From the NCBI GenBank assembly GCA_948144175.1, contig CANXME010000213.1, forward strand, positions 3,620,501 through 3,684,500: DNA of 64,000 nt, in the 5' to 3' direction. Position numbers and translations under genes: made by a program. The notes beneath the pieces were generated by a model. The model saw only the letters and a list, made by a program, of their open reading frames with translations. It did not search any database and was not told where the DNA came from. The first letter of the stretch is position 1. Every line of letters begins with the position of its first letter. Below, one piece after another: positions 44,222-53,500 of this stretch. This stretch comes from Closterium sp. NIES-65 (taxonomy: Eukaryota; Streptophyta; Zygnematophyceae; Desmidiales; Closteriaceae).

Positions 44222-44430
44222 GCGCCGAGTGACGGGGCAGAAACCCGTCGCGCGCCTCGGGGCTCACGGCGGGCAGAAAACCGCCGCGCGCCTCGGGGCG
44301 CACGGCGGGCAGAAAACCGCCGCGCGCCTCGGGGCGCACGGCGGGCAGAAAACCGCCGCGCGCCTCAGGGCGCACGGCGGGCAGAGAACCGCCGCGCGCC
44401 TCGGGGCGCACGGCGGGAAGAAAAAACTGC
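44222..44430. repeat. 36-bp tandem array in element F leader
   Basis: Five to six units of about 36 bp, each with CGCGCGCCTCGGGGC, ACGGCGGGCAG and AAAACCGC, near-identical. Weaker GACGGGGCCGG units lie at about 44040-44170. It sits in the position of the Copia leader minisatellites. Confidence 0.8.
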
Positions 44431-44545
44431 CGCACGCCACGGGGCGTGCGGCACAGAGAGTAGCAGTGGCAGTTGCAGCGGAAGCAACGAGGTGATGAGC
44501 CCACCCACAGGATCGATCCAAGGGGATCGACCTGCTCTGATAGCA

Positions 44546-44674
44546 TGTTAAAGTTTAGAAGAAAGAAGAGGGCTGCACTAGCAAGAATGAGGATACAAAT
44601 AGCAAACCCTAGAAGGGTTGTACTCGCTATAGAGCACCCCACTACAGGCTAGAGCATAAGATAACATTCTGACA
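44546..44674 (-). repeat. Element F 5' long terminal repeat
   Basis: 129 bp, identical to 43242-43370 by eye. Confidence 0.9.
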
Positions 44675-45480
44675 CCGTGGGCCCTTCCTCTTGCGACGGT
44701 GGCTCGTAGGCGCGTGGCGACGTCACGATGACTCGCCACCAGTCCATGGCGGGGCCTCTTAACAGCGAAACGGCATACCGAATCTTCGTTGCGTCCAACT
44801 CGACGTAATTCGCGTCGAAGAAGACGTTCATCGTGAAAACCCACGATTGAACCGTCGGACCTCCACGTTGGCTTGGGTCGAAGCAGGGCGGGCGTTGCGG
44901 CTTGAGTGGCATGGGTGCCATAATGGCCTGTTCGCCACTTGTCGCCGCGAACTCCACGTGCCGACGGGCTTCACGAGGCTCCCGCGGGCTTGGTGCGACC
45001 CTGTTTCCTCCCATGCCAGGCATCGGCTGGGCGGCGCCGTCACTGGCTGCGCCTGAGCGTTGTCCCACGCTGTCGTGTTGCGTTGGTGTGCCGGACGAAA
45101 TGACGATCGGCTCGTCCGAGTGTGCAGATGCATTTGTCGGTGCGTGTGGTGGCGCTGGAATGTTCACCGTGGATTGCTGACGTGCGGAGTCACGTTCCGC
45201 CGTGAGCGTCGCAATTTCGAGCGCCGAATCTTCAAGTTGGCGCACCAGACGGTCAAGCTGCTCCTGCGTCAATGTGGCGAACGTGAATTCGGCCATGGCA
45301 GGGGTGTCGGGCGAGCTCAGCGAGAGCCTCGGTAGTGGCCGTGCGTGCTTACGAGAGAGCACTACGAGCGGCGGTGCTGTGTCGCTGAGGGACGTCTACC
45401 CCCCCCCCAAAAAATTGAGATAGTGGGGAAGCGAAGGTGTGGGTGCGGTCCGAGAGGAGATCGTAGGCTCTAATACCAAG

Positions 45481-45822
45481 TGTTACGAGTGCAATTGAGT
45501 GAACGAACGAGAATTGCACTATCGAAGCAAGAGTACAATGAGCGAAGGAATGAGCGAAGAATATATAGCGAAACTACAGTGGTAACGGTAATGGACTGTG
45601 GTTGTCGCGCGATGGGCCTGGGACTGAGGTTGGGAAAAGTGTCGAAGCGGAGGCCCGGAGCGCGGGTTACCCGCCGAGCCGTGAGGTCAGGGTGCGACGT
45701 GCAAAGGTGGCGGGCGGATTGTCGATGCGAGGATTGCGAGAGGTAACGGTGCTGACTGTGGTGCTACAGTGATGTACGCGTTGTTCAGGGATGCGAAGTA
45801 AGGAAAAGGAATTTTCCTTACA
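45481..45822 (-). repeat. Chromovirus E 5' long terminal repeat
   Basis: 342 bp, about 97-98% identical to 38441-38782. On the plus strand its left side abuts the TTGGTATTAGAGCC-type primer-binding site (as CTAATACCAA, to about 45479). Confidence 0.92.
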
Positions 45823-45930
45823 CTCACACTGAAAATTCCCCTAAACCCCAAACCTCTCGCTAGTTTTACCAGGCAAAAACAGCATTCTTGATACGAGGTT
45901 TCCTGATATGAGGCCGTAGGAACACGCTCT

Positions 45931-47036
45931 GATTGTGACTGCAATCACAAGTGTCTCATCAGGCAAGGGTGACTCGTGTCTTGCACAGAAGTGTGAGATT
46001 ATTGCAGTTGGAATGGGGTTTGCAAGATTTATTTTGTTAGCCATATCTTGCCTAGGGTGTGAGACCTTCAATGCACTCGTATTACAACCCATAACAAACA
46101 TAGTCGCACCCTGCTTTATATAGTGATATTGGTTGTAAGTTCTATGATTTGCTGTCTGTAAAGTGAATTAATTCATCAGCAAGTTCTTTGATTTGCTGCG
46201 ACACAACGGACCAATTCACTCCTTGCTGCGACACGCGGCAACGTTGCTTGTAGGTCTGAGCTCCACAGTCGTGTCGCACAAGGAGCTATCCCTGGTTCGG
46301 AGTCTTGGTCTGGGAGACATGACATGCAACCCATCATTGTCCGTGTCGGTTCCAGACCAGTGAAAGGCTTTTGTTTCCAGGCTTCCCAATTTTTGCGTCG
46401 TGGTTGGGGCGTTGTTGGCTGGTGTGCTCTGGGACCATCCACCAACATCACATCACGTCCATGCGTTCCTGGTGCGCTTTTCGCAGCGCAGTAAGGTGAC
46501 GTTTCCCGCTGTCGCAGATTAGGCAAAATGTCTTGGGGGCTGTCACCACTTCAAGGGTCCCTTGTCGGACGAAATTGTCGCACGGGTACCAATTTCAGTC
46601 GTCGGGTCGCATTTCGCTCCAGTGTGGCGCCGCTGTTCTGTCAAGGCAGCCTTGTGCCTTGTTGCCAGTCACGAGCCAGGTTCGGGACAAGGCTGGGAGT
46701 GATGTATGTGTCACTGCGAAATCGACGGAAAAGCTGGGTTGCTTTGTTTTCGAAGCGCGAAATGTTAGTGCAATTTATGGTCGTGGCGCCAACGGACAGG
46801 GGATCGTAGTCAAGTAGGCAGGACGGACAACAATACTGGGGAGGGCTTTACACGAACAGATCACCTCGAAATTCCCTCTGTTGTCTATGTCGCTCGCTCT
46901 GCTTCTCGACTCCCACAAAGAAAACTCATTTCTAACAGCCGATCTGATACTTTGAAACTTGTTCCTTTTCAAGCTAGTATTAACCATTAGTAGACATATC
47001 ATTCTAGCAGCAACGTTTCCACTCCCGTCAACCGCC
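45931..47036. other. Upstream region of the fasciclin-like gene
   Basis: About 1.1 kb without a recognised gene. Several 90-110-residue frames on both strands lack motifs and family-like composition. It presumably holds the promoter and 5' untranslated region of the gene at 47037. Confidence 0.45.
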
Positions 47037-48265
47037 ATGGCCACGATACGGCGGTGTCATCTATTCTACCTCCTCACAGCCGCAGCGCTCGTTGCGACAG
47101 CAATTGCAGGGAATCCGTCTACAACGTCCCCAGGCCCCGTCGCAGAGCAGCTCAATTCCGCCGGCTTCTCGGGATTCGTCAAGCTCCTCGAATCCGCTGA
47201 TTTACTCCCCACGATCCACGACAAATTAAAGACGGGTGACATGACCCTCTTCGTCCCGACGAACGAGGCTCTCATGTATCAGATCTCCCCCGCGATGTTC
47301 GCTTTTCTGAAAGCCCCGCGGAATAAAGCCCTGCTCCGGCAGGTGCTGATGTTCCACATCGTCTCAGAGCACATTTCGGCGTTTCAGTGGGACGGCAAGC
47401 ACACATCCATGGAGGGCTCTCCCGTGGAGCTGCGTATGGACGCGCTCGCGTTTTACGCGGCGAATAACCCGGTGAAGCAGTACAACGCGATCACGCTTGA
47501 AGAGGGCGCAGTGGTGCACTCGATCAAGGGGCTGCTCATTCCGCCAACAGCGGAGAGCTTGCTCGCTGACATTAAGAGCGACGCCGACCAGGAAGGGCGA
47601 CGTATTCTTAGCGGCGGTGTGGCCGCTCCGCCGTCGTCTCCCCCGCCGCCTCCTCCCATCACTACCGTGCCCGTGACCGTCGAGGCTCCGCTGCTTACTT
47701 CTCCGCCCCCTCCTCCGCCTTCTTACCCTGGCGGTCCCCCGATGAAGCCGTCAACGAGTGAGTCATTCCCTCACTTCCCCTCTACCACTCACTCTTTCCC
47801 CCCTTTCCGTCTGCACGCACTTTCTCTCCCGCTTTCTCGTCTTCCACCTCTTCCTCTCCCTTACTCGCTCATATGCTCGTTAAGCAAGGGTCTCATGTAC
47901 GGGTTGGCCGTGCACCTGCAAAACTCTTGGGCGAAAGTGGGTACTTGGCGAGTCTCGATTGGACAAAACTTTGGCCCCAGATTTGTAAACCAATCAGACA
48001 GGCCCTTCTTTCATCGACTGCAAAGCACTTGGTCTACCCGTCTCTTTAGTTGCGTCACGGAACTACAGGAGCGTAATATGCTCCCATACTCACTGATATG
48101 CGCTCGCTCGACCGGTCAACTCGTATTTCGACATCTCTTGTCGCACCATCTCATATCGCAAGTTGTGTGTTTTCGTCTCCCTTCGTCCGATGTGCAGGAT
48201 TCACCGCCAGCGTCCAATGGATTACAACAATCGGGGGTGCCATGCTGCTGGCGCTACTTCTGTAG
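47037..48265 (+). CDS. Fasciclin-like arabinogalactan protein (FAS1, GPI-anchored)
   Basis: Model: exon 1 47037-47757, 440-bp intron 47758-48197 (donor GTGAGT, acceptor TGTGCAG, phase 1), exon 2 48198-48265; 262 residues. MATIRRCHLFYLLTAAALVATAIAG is a signal peptide. One FAS1 domain spans about residues 45-165 (H1-like TLFVPTNEAL, YH-type FHIVSEH, H2-like VVHSIKGLLIPP). A Pro-rich stretch (SSPPPPPP, SPPPPPPSYPGG, about 198-237) fits hydroxyproline-linked arabinogalactan addition. Exon 2 adds a short tail ending GGAMLLALLL, a good GPI-anchor signal. The protein would sit on the outer plasma membrane or wall and take part in adhesion or wall organisation. Without the intron the frame runs into unrelated sequence, which supports splicing. 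Small for the family, with a single FAS1. Confidence 0.85.
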
Positions 48266-49050
48266 CCATGCTTTTCACCCCCTCGTGCTTAGGCCATTAC
48301 GCTCCTGTAGTTGTGCGCGCTGTCGCCGCTTTCTGATTAGGAGACCAGTATGTCATGGCAGGATCTACTTGTTTATGGGGCAGCGGTACTATAGGGACGC
48401 ATGGAGCCCCATGGACACATACTAGGGCACTCGCAATTACACGGCTCCCCTTCCCCATTTACTTAGCAATATTGACTTAGTTGAGTGAAAGCGTTCGGAT
48501 TAATACGATTATTGTAGACTTCCCACGCTGCCAACAAGTATCTTACTGGAATCTGAATGACCAATTACACTCTTTCCTGTTGAAGGATGGATCTTCCTAC
48601 TTCCACAAGGCCTAGAACAACATGGGATGGGGGTAACAAAGACATGTTTGTGGGAATGGGTGATCTTCAGGGCATTGTCCCCACTAGAAGATCATGCAGC
48701 TAAGGCAGATGCTACACCCATCAAGGGATGCGACTTCGATGAATACCTTCATCAATACCACAGGCCGTCCCGTTTTTGGCTCACGAGGGACTACCCTACC
48801 CCCCTGTAGATGGCCATTGTATAAAACTCGTTAGACCACTCAGAACTTTCAAAAGCCGCCTACACATGGGGCTCTAAGTTCAGAGCAGAAACAGTTTTGC
48901 AGTCCATCAACTGGTAGCAGAGCGTTTCAATGGAAGAATCATCTACAGTAATCTAGGTTCTAGGCTCATTCTAGAGCCAAAACCCAGAATCTCTAGGATA
49001 TTTGACCTAATCCTGCTTCTCAAGTCTCTTATCTAACCCCAGCCGCAGCT
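48266..49050. other. Convergent intergenic region
   Basis: Lies between the 3' ends of the fasciclin-like gene (plus) and the TOM9-like gene (minus). It should hold both 3' untranslated regions. No further gene recognised. Confidence 0.45.
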
Positions 49051-49359
49051 TTATTTAGCTGCTGCAGCTGGAGGAGCAAGCGCGCCAACAGGAGGCGCGC
49101 CAAGAAGCCCCTGTTGACCTTCTAAATCCATCAGCTGCTGCTCGCGGTCCATCTCTATTATAAGCGGCACGCATAGGATTAAAAACGTCGTCCCCGCAAT
49201 CCACGCCGCCTTTCCCGTGCTCCATAGTAGCTTCCGACCCACCAAGCTACCCCCTGAGGCCGCACGCTTCAGCCTCGCCGTTAGCCAGTGCTCCTGTGTC
49301 CGATGAGCCAGAGGAGCGGGAGGAAGGGAGTTGTAACGGGCAAGGGAGGGGGAAGACAT
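49051..49359 (-). CDS. TOM9: TOM9/TOM22-like mitochondrial import receptor subunit
   Basis: 102 residues, no intron. The core KLLWSTGKAAWIAGTTFLILCVPLIIEMDREQQLMDLEGQQGLLGAPPVG is nearly the same as the plant TOM9-2 core I remember. In plants TOM9 is a short form of TOM22 that lacks the acidic cytosolic receptor domain. It is a central tail-anchored part of the TOM translocase in the mitochondrial outer membrane, docking Tom20 and organising Tom40. The membrane span is AAWIAGTTFLILCVPLIIEM (about residues 51-70). The basic residues before it and the short intermembrane-space tail are as expected. The tail ends in an extra Ala/Pro run. It diverges from the coiled-coil gene at 50577. Confidence 0.92.
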   Translation of the reverse strand: MSSPSLARYNSLPPAPLAHRTQEHWLTARLKRAASGGSLVGRKLLWSTGKAAWIAGTTFLILCVPLIIEMDREQQLMDLEGQQGLLGAPPVGALAPPAAAAK

Positions 49360-50576
49360 CCGAAGGATAGATTAGGTGAAGATTTGGATTCAGAGATCGA
49401 AGCGTCAAGAGAAACACTGGCATGTGAAGGGAACATAATAGTTCATGGCATGCGAACATAATAGTTCGGACAGCTTCATACAGCATCTTAAACTTTAACG
49501 CCGAGGTTGACAAAAAGAGACAAGGACATATTTGCGATGAGTTTAGGGTTTTCGACAAGGTCAGGTGCCTACAGCCAAAGGCCTCCTATCCTTGTCAAGG
49601 CAAGATCGGAAAGGATCCAGACTATACGTACCGCAACTACCAAAACTGGAATAATGACGAAACAAGATTACGACGCATCATTCAATGACTATAGTTTTGA
49701 TCCAGTACTGTAGGCCGCACCTGCTTGGCTGGTCCAGAAGATCCGATGGCTGCTGAAGTTCCTGGCATGGATGCGCTCTTCGTAAAGGAAGTGTGGATCA
49801 CAGAGGATCAAAGGCTTTTATAATCTCCGATCAGAAAGCCTGTTCGGACAACAGCGGAGAAATAGTAGCGCCCAGGATTCTAGGGAAGTGTGGGTATTGA
49901 GGCTAGGGTCGCTTGACAGGAGAGCTAGCCCAACTAGGAAGGTGGGAACTATCTGCAAGGTTGAGCACAAACTAGCTGTGGAGGGAATGTAGGGTGATGT
50001 TTATTGCACAGATGTTGGCTGTAACACCTGAAGTGTAATACCAGTAACATGAATCTTGGGAGCGGGGGATTGCGAAGAGTGGCAGCAGGTGGGACTCGCG
50101 GATTGGTTCTGATTCGCGGGAAAGGTGTACTGCTCTGTACAGCTCAACTCGAAGCATCACTCATAACTGTTCGTCACTTTGCTTGGTTGCTGCTGATTGA
50201 AAGCAAGTCGATTCAACCAAACACCAGTCCCTCCCTGGATCCATGGTGGATATACATCTCAAACTTTCTCAAACGTACTATACCGAAGGCCTTCACTTCA
50301 TGGCACTGTGTTGGGCATCCTGGAACTGCATTACATATCGGACAAAAATCCCACCCTAAAATACTGCACTTGCCTATTTCACCTTAGGGAACTGTGCGGT
50401 CTAAGACTGAGCGTCCACAGCCCCATCACAACGTTCATCCACATGAACTAACTTCGTTTATTGCGCATCGCGCCATTCTGAGAAATATATTTTTTTCTCT
50501 AGCGGGCGCGGGGACGCATTCCTACTCTCTCGCTTAGATCCTCAGTGCCTCGTGCCGCGTGCGAAGACCAGGCGGC
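49360..50576. other. Divergent promoter region, TOM9-like and coiled-coil gene
   Basis: 1.2 kb between two divergent starts, so it must contain both promoters and 5' leaders. Small frames (for example around 50049-50387) lack motifs. No clear TATA box is paired with either start. Confidence 0.5.
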
Positions 50577-53500
50577 ATGTCGTGGTTCCGCTCCGCCCTT
50601 AATCGGGCGGCGGAGGCGGCGGGGGCTGGCGGAAGATCGGTTGCGCCGAATTTCGATCGCGTAAAGGCGTATGCGGGACACGTGGTGCAGCGCGCGGGAG
50701 ATGCAGTTGCCGGCGGAGCGAAGATGGTCCTGGAACGCGCTGTGGTGAGACGTCCTCGTTATTATACGCTTCGGTACTCCGTACGGCGACCCTTTGCTGT
50801 ACGGCGCAGCGCAATGCCGTGCAATGTTTATCCGTGCAATGTCGTTGGCCGTCCCTCCTTCGTGCCCGCAAGTGTCGATGTCAGTTCACATATAATATCA
50901 TTTTATTCGTATGAACTCGTTCAATCCCAGCCATTGGTAACTCAAGCCGTACAGCTCATAAAGACCGTCTCCCCAAGGCGCACGCTGGTCCTCTCCGTGC
51001 TAACTAGCACCTCCCTACTTCGTCCCGCTACTCCGTCTCTCAACCATCTGATCCGCTCTTCGGTCCTCTCTCGTCCTTCAGTTGACAACCATTATCCTGT
51101 CGTCTCCCCCCTTCCCCCCTCTCACCTCCACCCTCCCCTCCGTTTCCCCGCCATCCCTTCCCCCAGCCGGGGCGCAATCTCAACAACTTCCGCCACGCCG
51201 TGCGCCGATTGGACGAGGTCTCCCTCCTCGCGCGCGGGCGCGAACGGCGGGACGCGCTTGCGCGCTGGCTGGCTGCGCTCAAAGAGCTCTCCGACAACGA
51301 TCACGCGGACGGGATGGCCTACGCGGAGGAGTTGGCGCAGGGCGCGCAGGCGGACGGCGCACAGGGGGAGGGCGCGCAGGGGGAAGACGTTCCCGCGCAC
51401 ATTCCCGGGGTGGACGCGCCCCCAGAGGCAACGTTAGGGGAAGGGGAAGGCGGAGGGATTGGGGGAGGCACGGGAGGGGATACCGGCGCGGGAGGAGGAG
51501 GGGGGAAAGAGGTGGGGGGGACAGGCGCGCGGAGGTTGCCGAGTCCGCGGGTGCAGGTGGGGAGTTTCAACAGTGGGCCTGGTGCGGCTAGTCCGAGGGC
51601 AAGAGCAGCGGAAGACGCTCCCAGTGTTGGATCGGTGAGATGAGAGAGATGGATTGGGGTGGGGTGCGGTGGGAGTGGGATGGGGTGGGGTGGGATGGGA
51701 GTGCGATGGGGTGCTCAGGAGCGCTTGCCTGCATGCGTGCGTGCTACTCATCCATCCATCCATGCCACCCCATTGTCCCAACCAACCAATCCGTTCTAGC
51801 CATGCATGCATACTCATGCACCCTGCCCCCCTCCCCTCCTGCCCCAACCCACACACACATACACTCCCCCCCTACACACATGCACCCATCCCACCCACCC
51901 CCTCTTCCCCCTCTCCTCCCCTCCCTACGCACACATACTCCTTTTCACTGCGTGCTCGAGCATCAGTCGCCAGTGTCTCCCCTTCCCTCTCCCCCAATTC
52001 TTACCTTTCCTCCTATCAACCTTCGCATACCTCCTATTCCCTCCGCTTACCCCCCTCGTCTCCTCTCCCCCTCCCTGCCCCCACATAACCCCACACCCCC
52101 TTCCGAAATCCCTCTCCCCACTCCCTGCCTCCCCGCACCTTTCCCCTCCCTCCTTCCCTCATCGTCCATGGCTCTCTCCCCTCCTTCTCCCTGCGCCACA
52201 CACACACACCCTCTCTCCCTCTCTCACCAGCGCCCGTGCGTCAAGTTCTGTTCCATGATGAGGCCAATCCCGGAGTGATCTTCAAGTCAAACTAAAAGGT
52301 CACCCTACTCCTCTCCCCTCCCCCCCATGCCACACCACACCCTCCCTCTCTCTCTCAACTGTACCCGTGTGGCGTGCATCAGGTGTTATTCCACGATGCG
52401 GCCAATCCCGGCGTGCCGCTCACCTTCAGGGATGTCTTCCTGTGCAGCAAAGCCCTTGAGAACATCGTCGTCTCCTTTGTGAGTCACGGCGCTGCTGCTG
52501 CGTGAGTGAGTTCGGGGGGGTTGCTGTGAGTGAGTGAGGGTGCTGCTGCGATCAAGTCAGGGCGAGTGAGTTAATGATCGAGCCAAAGATTCGTGGGCGC
52601 CTTAAGGTAAGTTAGAAAGGGTTTAATCAATGGATGCCGGCTGGATGGAAAGATGGGTAAATGGTTGGAGGGAGGGAGGGATATAGCCAGGCCCATGGTG
52701 ATCCACATGATATGATCTCTATGTATTGACGGTACCATGATATGATGGTACCATGATATGATGGTACCGGACTCTCTGATTTTTCTCCCATGTCCTTGTC
52801 CGTGCGTGCACGTGCACCCCTTGTGCAGATAATGGAGCCACCATCCCCCCAGGAGGAGCAGATGCTGGCAGACATGTTCGAGTGAGTGAGCACGCGGGCA
52901 AGTGGGCGGATAGAGAGTGAGAGAGGTTGAGAGAGAGCGAGAGTGAGAGAGATTGGGGACTGGGCTGGAAGAGAGTGTCGCTGCTGCCACCACGAGTGTG
53001 AGGAGAGCGGGCTCACGCACACACACTCACACTCGCACAGTCATCACGTGCAGCTTGCAGCCTCCCATCCAACCCATCATGTTCTCATGCTTTTGGGGAT
53101 TTCGTCTCCCTTCTGCTCTTCTTACTTCCCCATCCCGTTTCTAACGTAGCTTCTACCCCCTCCTCTCCCTTATCCTCCATCCACTTCTTCCCCCTTCCCC
53201 TTCCACCCCACCCCCTCCACCCCCTCTTCCACCCTCGCATGTCCTCCCTCTCCCATCCCACATGGCCCACCCTGCCTGCCGACCCTCCATCCCCCAACCT
53301 CCATGCCCCACCCTACCTGCGCTGACCATGCCGTGTGCGCCAGTCTGTGTCTATCAGGCGACCATCAGCTGCACTCATCGCTCCTCAATGCCATCACACA
53401 GCTCTCCAACTCCTTCTCCTCCTACTCCGAGGTCAAGGTCAGTCACTTCTCTTCTAGCTCCCTGCTAGCTCTTGACGGCCCTTACATTGCTTTTGACAGC

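Larger units (their letters stand above)
43242..44674 (-). mobile_element. Non-coding LTR element F (LARD/TRIM type)
   Basis: 1,433 bp. Long terminal repeats of 129 bp are at 43242-43370 and 44546-44674, identical as far as I can read. The target duplication is CCGTG (43237-43241 and 44675-44679). The primer-binding site TGCTATCAGAGCAGG reads on the minus strand from 44545. The polypurine tract (CACCCCCATAGCCAAAGTGG on the plus strand) starts at 43371 and is almost the same as in Copia A, B and D. The interior of about 1.2 kb has no gag or pol and holds a tandem array. Its machinery is presumably borrowed from a Copia such as D (inference). It is inserted in the gag region of E and very young. 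Confidence 0.9.
38812..45295 (-). pseudogene. Chromovirus E gag-pol region (fossil)
   Basis: The Gag start MAEFTFATLTQEQLDRLVRQ is at about 45295. The Gag core PMDWWRV is just upstream of insertion F. A zinc knuckle CFACNRPGHRKSEC lies at about 42820-42770, on the far side of F. Protease is FIEGGASHSLVN near 42115. Reverse transcriptase ([23 protein letters not shown]) spans about 41460-41050. RNase H (VVTDASDIAIGAVL) is near 40640. Integrase (CPTCQIMKS, TMDFVTGLP, YHPETDGHTERTN) spans about 40070-39550. The chromodomain (LSHRVRDPRGARRIEFLLRWKDRTPTEDNWVP) is near 38990-38895. All parts are recognisable. It is broken, with about four breaks besides F and G. Confidence 0.88.
38441..45822 (-). 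mobile_element. Ty3/gypsy chromovirus E, split by F and G
   Basis: 7.38 kb including the nested elements. Long terminal repeats of 342 bp at 38441-38782 and 45481-45822 differ at about eight positions by eye. The target duplication is CTCAC (38436-38440 and 45823-45827). Gag and Pol read on the minus strand in Ty3 order and end with a chromodomain. F is inserted in gag, and G between gag and protease. Coding is broken, with about four breaks besides the two insertions. It is older than C by its repeat divergence. It is related to C at the protein level but has a different long terminal repeat. Confidence 0.92.
38393..45930. repeat. Inverted-repeat arms flanking element E
   Basis: AGAGCGTGTTCCTA at 38393-38406 pairs with TAGGAACACGCTCT at 45917-45930. 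CCTCGTATCA near 38409 pairs with TGATACGAGG near 45889. With E removed the arms lie about 90 bp apart, so E probably landed inside a short inverted-repeat element. No clear target duplication outside the arms. Confidence 0.5.

Noticed and set aside
44222-44430. CRISPR-like or regulatory array
   Set aside because: Contiguous 36-bp units without spacers inside an LTR element leader.
46176-46809. Frames of 90-116 residues upstream of the fasciclin-like gene
   Set aside because: No domain, no family resemblance, and frames on both strands of the same stretch; consistent with chance in this base composition.
48266-48425. Extended C-terminus of the fasciclin-like frame without splicing
   Set aside because: The read-through sequence has no FAS1 or AGP character, while the spliced model gives a proper GPI-type tail.
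51640-52278. Pro/His-rich frames in intron 2 of the coiled-coil gene
   Set aside because: C-rich low-complexity intron; the model with consistent phases skips it.
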